NCBI RefSeq assembly: GCF_017996735.1
Contig: NZ_JAGOGJ010000036.1
Span: forward strand, 1-56,352
DNA: 56,352 nucleotides
Direction: 5' to 3'
From: Niveispirillum sp.
GTDB lineage: Bacteria > Pseudomonadota > Alphaproteobacteria > Azospirillales > Azospirillaceae
Shown here piece after piece: positions 7,647-14,234 of the stretch. The stretch's first letter is position 1, and each line of letters begins with the position of its first letter. Below the pieces are notes generated by a model that worked only from the letters and a program-made list of their open reading frames with translations, made no database searches and had not been told where the DNA came from. The position numbers and the translations under genes are program-made.

Positions 7647-9779
7647 GTGCCGACATCCGATATGCAAACGGGGGCATCCGCTTCCCGTATCGATCTCGCA
7701 CGCCTGCTGCGTCCCCGCTCCATCGCCATCGCCGGTGCGTCGCCGGAGCCGGCATCGGTGGGCGGCGTCATCTTGAAGAATATTGCAGGCTCCGGCTTCA
7801 ATGGCCCCCTGCATCTGGTCAGCCCGACACGGGCGGAGATCAATGGCATCCCCTGCCTGCCGTCGATCCAGGCCCTGCCGCAGGGTGTGGATGTGGCCGT
7901 GCTGAACGTGCCGCGCAAGGCGGTGAAGGAGGCTATCGAGGCCTGTATCGAACGCGGCGTGGGCGGCGCCGTCGTCTTTGCCGCCGGCTTCCGGGAAGCC
8001 GGTGAGGAAGGAGCGCAGGAGCAGGAGGAGATCGCCCGGATCTGTCGCGACGGCGGTCTGGCCCTGCTGGGCCCCAACTGCATGGGCTTTGCCAATTACA
8101 TCAGCGGTGCCGCGCTCAGCTTTGAATCGCTGGAATTCCAGCCGGCGGCGGACGGCCCGCATATGGGGGTCATCGCGCAGAGCGGCGCCATGGCGTCCAA
8201 CATCCGTTCCGCCCTGCTGGCGCGCGGCATCCGCATCTCGCATGTGGTCTCCACCGGCAACGAGGCCGTGGTGCGCGTCGACCATGTCATCCGCCATCTG
8301 GTGGAGGAAGGGGCGAACCTGATCGCCGTCTATGTCGAGCAGATCCGCGATCCCGCCGCCTTCCTGGACGCCGCCCGCATGGCGCGGCAGGCGGGCCGGC
8401 CCATCATCATGGTCCATCCGGGGTCCAGCGCATCGGGCCGCGCCGCCGCCCAGTCCCATACCGGCGCCATGCTGGGCGATTACGCCACCATGAAAGCGGC
8501 GGTGGAGGATGAAGGCGTGGTCCTGGTGGAAACCATGGACGAGCTGTTCGACACCGCGGCCATCCTCTACCGTTTCCCCGCCCCCAGCCAGGGCGCCATG
8601 GGCATCGTCACCAATTCCGGCGCCGTGCGCGGCATCAGCCTGGATTTCTGCGAGAAGGTGGGGCTGCCGGTCGCGGCGTTGGGTGAGGAGACGCTGGACG
8701 CTCTGCGGGAGATGCTGCCCCCGCAATGCGAGGCGTCGAACCCGCTGGATGTCGGTATCGCCGGCTTTTCCGACGCATCGGTCTTTGCCAAGACCACCAA
8801 CGCCATGATGACCGACCCCGCTGTCGGCGCCGTCCTGCTGGCGCTGGCCGGCGGCGGCCCCTGGCAGCAGCGGGCCAAGTCGGACGTGATCGCGCCGCTG
8901 GCCCGCACGGCGCCGAAGCCGGTGGCCCTGGCCATCATCGGCGATGAGGCGCCGCTGGACCCCGGCTGCGTGAAGCCGTTGCGCGACACCGACACGCCCC
9001 TGTTCCGGTCCCCCGACCGGGCACTGCGTGCCTTCAGGGCTGTGCGGGACTACGCCGACGCCCTGGCCCGTGTCGGCACCCGCACGCCCCAGCCGCCGCC
9101 CGCCCCGAAGCTGCCCCGCCGGGGCCCGCTGCCGGAATATGAGGGCAAGGCGCTGCTGTCGGAATATGGCATCCGGGTGCCCAAGGGTGTGCTGGTCTTC
9201 CGCGACGTGGATTCCGCCGTACAACTGGCGGCCTGTTTCGGCTATCCCGTGGCCATGAAGCTTCAGGCCGCCAGCCTGACCCACAAGAGCGACGTCGGCG
9301 GCGTCATCCTGGGCATCAAGGATGAGGCGGCCCTGCGCGCCGGCTGGCAGCGCCTGATGGACAGCGCACAGCTTCATATCCCCGAGGGCGGCCTGGACGG
9401 CATCCTGATCGAAAAGATGGCCCCCCCCGGCCTGGAACTGGTCCTGGGCGGGCGCAACGATCCGGAATGGGGATCATTTGTGGTCTTCGGCCTGGGTGGT
9501 GTATGGGTGGAGGCGCTGGACGCCGTGGAGATGCTGCCGGCCCACGCCAGCCGCGCCCAGGTCCTGGACCGACTGCACCAGATGCGCGGGGCCAAGCTGC
9601 TGGGCCCCTTCCGGGGTCAACCGGCCCGCGATGTGGAGGCGGTGGCCGACGCCATCCTGGCCCTGGGCGCCATCCTGCGCACCCATCCGGAAATCAGGGA
9701 AGTCGACGTCAACCCATTGACGGTTTTCGCCAGGGGCGAAGGGGTCATGGCGCTTGACGCATTGTTCATCACCGAATGA
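7647..9779 (+). CDS. ferA: ADP-forming acyl-CoA synthetase, feruloyl-CoA synthetase (FerA)-like
   Basis: A 710-residue single-chain nucleoside-diphosphate-forming acyl-CoA synthetase. Domains in order: CoA-binding Rossmann domain (SIAIAGASPEPASVGG), two succinyl-CoA-ligase-like domains with the phosphohistidine motif SHTGAM (His271), and a C-terminal ATP-grasp domain (KLQAASLTHKSDVGGV to EVDVNPL). Sphingobium FerA, which makes feruloyl-CoA, belongs to this superfamily. The gene directly downstream is a hydroxycinnamoyl-CoA hydratase/lyase, so ferulate, coumarate or caffeate is the probable substrate. The preferred start is GTG at 7647, six bases after AAGAGG; ATG at 7662 is possible. The stop overlaps the next ATG by four bases. 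The symbol rests mainly on context. Confidence 0.8.
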   Translation: MPTSDMQTGASASRIDLARLLRPRSIAIAGASPEPASVGGVILKNIAGSGFNGPLHLVSPTRAEINGIPCLPSIQALPQGVDVAVLNVPRKAVKEAIEACIERGVGGAVVFAAGFREAGEEGAQEQEEIARICRDGGLALLGPNCMGFANYISGAALSFESLEFQPAADGPHMGVIAQSGAMASNIRSALLARGIRISHVVSTGNEAVVRVDHVIRHLVEEGANLIAVYVEQIRDPAAFLDAARMARQAGRPIIMVHPGSSASGRAAAQSHTGAMLGDYATMKAAVEDEGVVLVETMDELFDTAAILYRFPAPSQGAMGIVTNSGAVRGISLDFCEKVGLPVAALGEETLDALREMLPPQCEASNPLDVGIAGFSDASVFAKTTNAMMTDPAVGAVLLALAGGGPWQQRAKSDVIAPLARTAPKPVALAIIGDEAPLDPGCVKPLRDTDTPLFRSPDRALRAFRAVRDYADALARVGTRTPQPPPAPKLPRRGPLPEYEGKALLSEYGIRVPKGVLVFRDVDSAVQLAACFGYPVAMKLQAASLTHKSDVGGVILGIKDEAALRAGWQRLMDSAQLHIPEGGLDGILIEKMAPPGLELVLGGRNDPEWGSFVVFGLGGVWVEALDAVEMLPAHASRAQVLDRLHQMRGAKLLGPFRGQPARDVEAVADAILALGAILRTHPEIREVDVNPLTVFARGEGVMALDALFITE

Positions 9780-10648
9780 AAAGGACATCGGACGTGACGA
9801 CAACCGAAGCCATTGAACGGCCCATCCCCGGCGGCAACGACGTGCTGGTCGAATTCGACGACGGCATCGCCTGGGTACAGTTGAACCGCCCCGCCAAGCG
9901 CAACGCCATGAGCGTCGGCCTGGCCAAGGAAATGAACGAGGTGCTGGACGCGCTGGAAACCGACCCGCGCTGTGGCGTGCTGGTCCTGACCGGCGTGGGC
10001 GACGCCTTTTCCGCCGGCATGGACCTGAAGGATTTCTTCCGGGCCACCGACGGGCTGGGCGATATCGAACGACACCGCGCCTATCGCTCGACCCGCGCCT
10101 GGCAATGGCGCAACCTGATGCATTATGCCAAGCCGACCATTGCCATGGTCAATGGCTGGTGTTTCGGCGGTGCCTTCACCCCCCTGATCGCCTGCGATCT
10201 GGCCATCGCCGATGAAAAGGCCGTTTTCGGCCTGTCGGAGATCAATTGGGGCGTCATCCCCGGCGGGGCCGTGTCCAAGGCCATCGCCACCGTCATGGGC
10301 GACCGTCAGGCACTCTATTACGTGATGACCGGTGAACAGTTCGACGGCGCCAGGGCCGCCGCCATGGGTCTGGTGAACGAGGCGGTGCCCAAGGACCGGC
10401 TGCGCGCCCGCACCACGGAGATTGCCCGCACGCTGCTGGGCAAGAACCCGACCGTGCTGCGTCAGGCCAAGCTGGCCTATAAGTACGCCCGCGAAATGAA
10501 CTGGGAACAGGCGTCGGAATATCTGACGGCCAAGGTCGACCAGACCAATTTCGTGGACCCGGAAAAAGGCAAGGAACAGGGCCTGAAACAGTTCCTGGAC
10601 GAAAAGACTTTCCGCCCCGGCATGGGCGCCTACAATCGTCCCGAATAA
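9776..10648 (+). CDS. ferB: Hydroxycinnamoyl-CoA hydratase/lyase (feruloyl-CoA hydratase/lyase)
   Basis: A crotonase-fold enzyme of 290 residues that hydrates feruloyl-CoA or coumaroyl-CoA and retro-aldol cleaves it to vanillin or 4-hydroxybenzaldehyde plus acetyl-CoA. It is recognised by stretches specific to this family: AGMDLKDFFR, YAKPTIAMVNGWCFGGAF, the catalytic-Glu motif FGLSEINWG (Glu155), the MTGEQFDG region and the C-terminal EQGLKQFLDEKTFRPG. The ATG at 9776 overlaps the synthetase stop (ATGA). An alternative GTG at 9794 follows an AAAGGA site and would remove six residues. Other names for this function are ech and hchl. Synthetase and lyase adjacent, with an aldehyde dehydrogenase nearby, form the standard CoA-dependent non-beta-oxidative hydroxycinnamate pathway. 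Confidence 0.93.
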   Translation: MKRTSDVTTTEAIERPIPGGNDVLVEFDDGIAWVQLNRPAKRNAMSVGLAKEMNEVLDALETDPRCGVLVLTGVGDAFSAGMDLKDFFRATDGLGDIERHRAYRSTRAWQWRNLMHYAKPTIAMVNGWCFGGAFTPLIACDLAIADEKAVFGLSEINWGVIPGGAVSKAIATVMGDRQALYYVMTGEQFDGARAAAMGLVNEAVPKDRLRARTTEIARTLLGKNPTVLRQAKLAYKYAREMNWEQASEYLTAKVDQTNFVDPEKGKEQGLKQFLDEKTFRPGMGAYNRPE

Positions 10649-10710
10649 CCTGAGTGGTCATCCCTGATGACCACTCAGGTCGGCGGCGACCGCCGCCGCG
10701 CGCCACATGG
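10648..10710. repeat. Perfect 15-bp hairpin followed by GC-rich motif (intergenic element A)
   Basis: Arms at 10648-10662 and 10666-10680 are perfectly complementary over 15 bp with a three-base loop, starting at the lyase stop codon. Directly after comes CGGCGGC (10681-10687) and CCGCCGCGC (10693-10701), the same two words that follow the hairpin at 14129-14162. There is no T-tract. It may terminate transcription, protect the ferAB-like transcript or belong to a repeat family. Confidence 0.6.
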
Positions 10711-10778
10711 CGCGTAAGCCAAGCCCACGGATGGGGGCACCGGCGATTGAGGCGAATGAAAAATGAGGGAGAGGTCTT

Positions 10779-11120
10779 ATGAAGCGCCCAAGCGCCAGGA
10801 AGGGCAACGAGTTGAAAGCCGTGGTCCCCACCCTGGTGGAACTGACCGACCGCGTGCTGTACGAGGATGTGTGGGAGCGCCCGGGCCTGTCCAAGCGCGA
10901 CCGCAGTCTCGTCACCATCGCCGCCCTGATTTCCATGTACCGGCCCGAACAATTGCCGGCGCATCTGGGTCTGGCGCTGGATAACGGCCTGACCAAGGAA
11001 GAGATCGGTGAGGCCATCGCCCATCTCGCCTTCTACGCCTCCTGGCCGTCGGCCATCTCCGCCAGCCGCAAGTTCCTGGAGGTGGTGGAGGAGCGGGAGG
11101 CGAAGGAGAAAGAGGGGTGA
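10779..11120 (+). CDS. Carboxymuconolactone decarboxylase family protein
   Basis: A 113-residue small helical protein of the carboxymuconolactone decarboxylase/AhpD fold. The middle carries the family pattern LPAHLGLALDNGLTKEEIGEAIAHLAFYASWP. It contains no Cys, so it lacks the CxxC redox pair of AhpD and is more like PcaC-type decarboxylases, which act on 4-carboxymuconolactone in protocatechuate degradation. The ATG at 10779 is preceded by GAGAGG. It lies between the hydroxycinnamoyl-CoA lyase and an aldehyde dehydrogenase, separated from each by intergenic palindromes. It could decarboxylate a protocatechuate-derived lactone, but no other pca gene is present, so the true substrate is open. 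Confidence 0.85.
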   Translation: MKRPSARKGNELKAVVPTLVELTDRVLYEDVWERPGLSKRDRSLVTIAALISMYRPEQLPAHLGLALDNGLTKEEIGEAIAHLAFYASWPSAISASRKFLEVVEEREAKEKEG

Positions 11121-11217
11121 GGGTTCGCCTTCTCCCCGCTTTCACCCCCTCCGCCGTCATTCCCGCGAAAGCGGAGATCCAGCGAAACTCTTGGGTACCA
11201 CCATTGTCACGTTCTCT

Positions 11218-11301
11218 ACCGTCACCCCGACGAAGGCCGGGGCCCAGGTCGTAGAGCAAGGCGCTTGTCACTTGGGCCCCGGCTTGCGCCGGGGTGACGG
11301 T
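11218..11301. repeat. Long imperfect inverted repeat of the alphaproteobacterial intergenic type
   Basis: Two ~31-base arms (about 11218-11248 and 11271-11301), each built on a GTCACCCCG-like word and a GGCCGGGGCCC-like word, pair almost throughout. A related fragment, GTCATTCCCGCGAAAGCGGA, lies just upstream at about 11157-11176. Translating such elements gives the familiar spurious string with AQAGAQ and LGPGLRRGD. They are common in alphaproteobacterial genomes and may be non-autonomous mobile elements or transcript-end structures. The gap 11121-11360 holds no gene. Confidence 0.7.
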
Positions 11302-11360
11302 GGATATTGTTCCACGGGACAGCGCTAACCGTTCCCACATCCCAAACACGGGTGCGCCCC

Positions 11361-12770
11361 ATGACGAACTTCCTGCTGTCCATCGGCGGCGAGGCCGTGC
11401 CCGCCGCGGCGCATTTTCCGGTGATCGACCCCGCCACGGGCGAACCCTTCGCCCTGGCGCCCGATGCCAGCGAAGCGCAACTGGACCTCGCCGTCACGGC
11501 CGCCCGCAACGCCTTCGCCATCTGGCGGCATCTGGATGCCCCCGCCCGCACCGCCGCCATGGTCACCTTCGCCGACGCCATCCGCGCGCAAGCCGAGCCG
11601 CTGGCCGAACTGCTGACCCGTGAACAGGGCAAGCCGCTGTCCGTGGCCCGGCGCGAGGTGGCCTTTGCCGCCGACCGGATCGCCGGCATGGCCGCGCTGG
11701 ATATCGGCGGCGGTTATCTGCGGGAGGGGCCATTGGGTCCGGTGCGGCTGGATTATGTGCCCATGGGCGTGGTGGGCGTGATCGCGCCCTGGAACGCGCC
11801 TTTGATCCTGGCCATGCAGATGGTGGCCCAGGCGCTGGCCGCTGGTAATGCGGTGGTGGTCAAGCCCTCCCCCTTCACGCCCTTGTCGACGCTGCGCCTG
11901 GGCGAACTGGCGGCCCGCACCCTGCCGCCCGGTCTGGTCAATACCTTGTCGGGCGGCAATGATCTGGGCCAGTGGATGACCAATCATCCCGGCATCGACA
12001 AGATCGCCTTCGTCGGCTCCACCGCCACCGGCAAGAAGGTGATGGCGGCAGCGTCGGCCAGCCTGAAGCGGGTATCGCTGGAACTGGGCGGCAATGATGC
12101 CGCCATCGTGCTGGACGATATCGATGTGACGGAGATCGCGCCGCGCCTGTTCGCCAGCGCCTTCATCAATAGCGGCCAGATCTGCATGGCGGTGAAACGT
12201 GTCCTGGTCCAGGCCCCCATCGCCGGTGCCCTGGCCGATGCCCTGGCGGCGGAGGCGCAGAAGGCCCGTGTAGGCGGCGGGTTCGAGCCGGATGTCGAAT
12301 ACGGCCCCGTACAGAACCGGCCGCAGTTCGACAAGGTGCTGGCCATCATCGAGGATGCCCGTGCCCAGGGTGGCACCATTCTGACCGGTGGCCACGCCCT
12401 GAACCGCCCCGGCTATTTCATCGCCCCCACCATCGTCACCGGCCTGCGCGAAGGATCGCGGCTGGTGGATGAGGAACAGTTCGGCCCCGTCCTGCCCATC
12501 CTGTCCTTCGACAGCGATGAAGAGGCCGTGACCCGCGCCAACGCCACCCGCTTCGGTCTGGGTGCCTCGGTATGGAGCGGCAACCGCGCGCGGGCGGAAG
12601 CCCTGGCCAAGCGGCTGGAGGCCGGCACCGTCTGGATCAACGGCCATGGTGGCGCCGCCCCCGACCTGCCCTTCGGCGGCTTCAAGGAATCCGGCATCGG
12701 CCGTGGCATGGGCCTGGCCGGCCTGCGCTCCTATGCCGAAATCAGGGTCATGCATGGGGTGGGGGGTTAA
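11361..12770 (+). CDS. NAD(P)-dependent aldehyde dehydrogenase, vanillin/benzaldehyde dehydrogenase candidate
   Basis: A 469-residue aldehyde dehydrogenase superfamily enzyme that oxidises an aldehyde to the acid in the cytoplasm. Visible active-site elements: Asn145 in APWNAPL, Lys168 in VVKPSPF, the cofactor loop FVGSTATGKK, general base Glu241 in ELGGND and nucleophile Cys275 in SGQICM. The ATG at 11361 is chosen because the protein then begins with the normal ALDH N-terminal strand; the extra 18 codons of the longer frame run into the upstream repeat. The ribosome site is weak. Following the hydroxycinnamoyl-CoA lyase, the natural substrate is vanillin or 4-hydroxybenzaldehyde. Its stop overlaps the convergent next gene by four bases. 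Confidence 0.88.
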   Translation: MTNFLLSIGGEAVPAAAHFPVIDPATGEPFALAPDASEAQLDLAVTAARNAFAIWRHLDAPARTAAMVTFADAIRAQAEPLAELLTREQGKPLSVARREVAFAADRIAGMAALDIGGGYLREGPLGPVRLDYVPMGVVGVIAPWNAPLILAMQMVAQALAAGNAVVVKPSPFTPLSTLRLGELAARTLPPGLVNTLSGGNDLGQWMTNHPGIDKIAFVGSTATGKKVMAAASASLKRVSLELGGNDAAIVLDDIDVTEIAPRLFASAFINSGQICMAVKRVLVQAPIAGALADALAAEAQKARVGGGFEPDVEYGPVQNRPQFDKVLAIIEDARAQGGTILTGGHALNRPGYFIAPTIVTGLREGSRLVDEEQFGPVLPILSFDSDEEAVTRANATRFGLGASVWSGNRARAEALAKRLEAGTVWINGHGGAAPDLPFGGFKESGIGRGMGLAGLRSYAEIRVMHGVGG

Positions 12771-13231
12771 CGCCCCTTCACCGGCATCGCCGCGATCCGT
12801 TCAAACGCGGCCACCTGCTGGTCAGTGTCCAGCACATGCTCCAGCCCCAGTTCGCGGGCCCGTTGCAGCCGGTCGCGACCGCGTTCCAGCAGGTCCGCGT
12901 CGAACACGTCGCCCCGGCGGCGCAAAATCTTCCGGGTCTGGTGGGACAGCTTTTCCAGCGCCAGGGCCGTGCGGGCACAATGGAACCGGCGGCAGACCGA
13001 TGGCCGCCTGTCATGGATCGAACAGCCCTGCGCCGTCAGATAGGTGCAATGGCCGGTAATGGGATCGCGCTTCAGCGCGGCCATGGCCCGGCCAGGATAA
13101 AGGGCCGACGCGATCGGTTCCCAGCGATAGAAGGACAGATCGTCCCCCGCCTCGGGATGCAGGATCACCTGATCATTCTTGCAGCATTGAATGCAGCCAT
13201 CGCAGGGGATGGCGTTCTGATCCACCGGCAT
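12767..13231 (-). CDS. YkgJ-family cysteine cluster protein
   Basis: A 154-residue protein with the zinc/iron-chelating cysteine cluster of the YkgJ family (PF03692): CDGCIQCC at residues 10-17, then GHCTYL, GCSIHDRRPSVCRRFHC. The cluster probably binds an Fe-S centre or metal. The biochemical role of the family is unknown. The ATG at 13231 is preceded by GGAGG. It is convergent with the aldehyde dehydrogenase, overlapping its stop by four bases, and divergent from the SDR. It is likely unrelated to the catabolic genes around it. Confidence 0.88.
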   Translation of the reverse strand: MPVDQNAIPCDGCIQCCKNDQVILHPEAGDDLSFYRWEPIASALYPGRAMAALKRDPITGHCTYLTAQGCSIHDRRPSVCRRFHCARTALALEKLSHQTRKILRRRGDVFDADLLERGRDRLQRARELGLEHVLDTDQQVAAFERIAAMPVKGR

Positions 13232-13274
13232 GCGGCCTCCAGATCGTTTGTTAATGCTGGATTTAGTTCGATTA

Positions 13275-13293
13275 TGTCACATTTCGGGTGACA
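13275..13293. promoter_or_regulatory. Inverted repeat TGTCAC-N7-GTGACA, candidate operator
   Basis: Perfect 6-bp arms around seven bases, located in the 100-base divergent gap between the YkgJ-like gene and the SDR, 38 bases upstream of the SDR start. The position is right for an operator. The binding factor is unknown. Confidence 0.35.
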
Positions 13294-13331
13294 GATCGAG
13301 AGACCATCACCCAAAACAGCGAGGATCATCG

Positions 13332-14060
13332 ATGCAGGATCTCTCCCAAAACGTGGCCATCGTCACCGGCGCCAGTTCCGGCATCGGGGAGGCCGTCGCC
13401 CGCCGTCTGGCCGCTTCCGGCATGAAGGTGGCGCTTGTCGCGCGCAGCCGGGACAAGCTGGCGTCCATCGCGGCGGAAATCAACGGGGCCGGCGGCACGG
13501 CCCGCGCCCATGCCGCCGACGTGACGCGCGAGGATCAGGTGGACAGCCTGTTTGACGCGGTACGGGATAGTTTCGGCCCGCCCGACCTGTTGGTCAGTAA
13601 TGCCGGTATCGCCGACAAAACCCCCCTGGAGGATTTGAGCCTGACGCGCTGGCGCGAGGTGCTGGACGTCAACCTGACCGCCGCCTTCCTGTGCTGCCGC
13701 GCCGCCATGCGGATGATGAAGCCACGACGCCGGGGGCGTATCCTGCTGGTCGGCAGCATCTCCGCCCTGGTGCCGCGCGAACATACGGCGGCCTATACGA
13801 CCACCAAATTCGCCCTGGATGGCCTGACCCGCTCCATCGCCCTGGACGGTCGCGAGCATGGCATCACGGCGGGCATCATCCATCCCGGCTCCACCATCAC
13901 CAACTTCGTGCCGGGCCTGGACCGGATGAGTGCCGAACAGTCGATGCGCCCCGAACAGGTGGCGGAGCTTATCCAGTGCATCGCCGCGATGCCGCCGGAG
14001 GTGAATGTGCTGGAAAGCGTCATCCTGCCCATCGGTCAGCCCTTCCTGGGCCGGGGGTAG
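13332..14060 (+). CDS. Short-chain dehydrogenase/reductase
   Basis: A 242-residue classical SDR. The Rossmann motif TGASSGIG is at residues 12-19, NAG at 90-92, and the catalytic set is Ser142/Ser144 with Tyr155-x3-Lys159 (AYTTTKFA). It reduces or oxidises an alcohol/ketone with NAD(P)(H); the substrate cannot be read from the sequence. The ATG at 13332 follows GAGG by seven bases; earlier starts in the frame would run through the promoter region and the inverted repeat. The gene is monocistronic: a divergent gene lies upstream and a strong rho-independent terminator directly downstream. A link to the hydroxycinnamate genes is possible but unproven. Confidence 0.88.
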   Translation: MQDLSQNVAIVTGASSGIGEAVARRLAASGMKVALVARSRDKLASIAAEINGAGGTARAHAADVTREDQVDSLFDAVRDSFGPPDLLVSNAGIADKTPLEDLSLTRWREVLDVNLTAAFLCCRAAMRMMKPRRRGRILLVGSISALVPREHTAAYTTTKFALDGLTRSIALDGREHGITAGIIHPGSTITNFVPGLDRMSAEQSMRPEQVAELIQCIAAMPPEVNVLESVILPIGQPFLGRG

Positions 14061-14070
14061 ACAATAAAAG

Positions 14071-14103
14071 GCCCGCCAGCTCCCTGGAGCTGGCGGGCTT
14101 TTT
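14071..14103 (+). terminator. Rho-independent terminator of the SDR gene
   Basis: GCCCGCCAGCTCC pairs perfectly with GGAGCTGGCGGGC across a two-base loop, followed by TTTTT. It starts ten bases after the SDR stop. An AAAA run on the other side could make it work in both directions. Confidence 0.9.
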
Positions 14104-14128
14104 CATTTCCGCATCCAATCATACACGT

Positions 14129-14162
14129 GTCAGTAAATCCTGACTTGTCAGGATTTACTGAC
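14129..14162. repeat. Perfect 16-bp hairpin (intergenic element B, part 1)
   Basis: Arms 14129-14144 and 14147-14162 are fully complementary over 16 bp with only two bases between them. Two bases further on, CGGCGGC (14165-14171) and CCGCCGCGC (14180-14188) repeat the words that follow the hairpin of element A at 10648-10680, although the hairpin arms themselves differ. No gene fits in 14104-14232. Confidence 0.6.
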
Positions 14163-14199
14163 TTCGGCGGCATGGGCCACCGCCGCGCCCGTCGGCGCG

Positions 14200-14234
14200 G
14201 ATGCCAGGGGTCAAAACTTTTGACCCCTGGCATC
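14200..14234. repeat. Perfect 17-bp hairpin (intergenic element B, part 2), possible terminator of the TonB receptor gene
   Basis: Arms 14200-14216 and 14218-14234 are fully complementary over 17 bp about a single central base. The structure overlaps the stop codon of the minus-strand TonB receptor by two bases, so it may end that transcript, although no T-tract follows. The AAAA/TTTT pairs lie at the loop. Confidence 0.6.

Noticed and set aside
10912..11349. Minus-strand frame with AQAGAQ, LGPGLRRGDG and FAGMTA strings
   Set aside because: These strings are the usual translation of alphaproteobacterial palindromic repeats, not a protein.
14071..14234. Cluster of three hairpins considered as a small RNA gene or attachment site
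   Set aside because: The first is an ordinary terminator, and the others have no promoter, tRNA-like fold or integrase nearby. They are reported as repeats instead.
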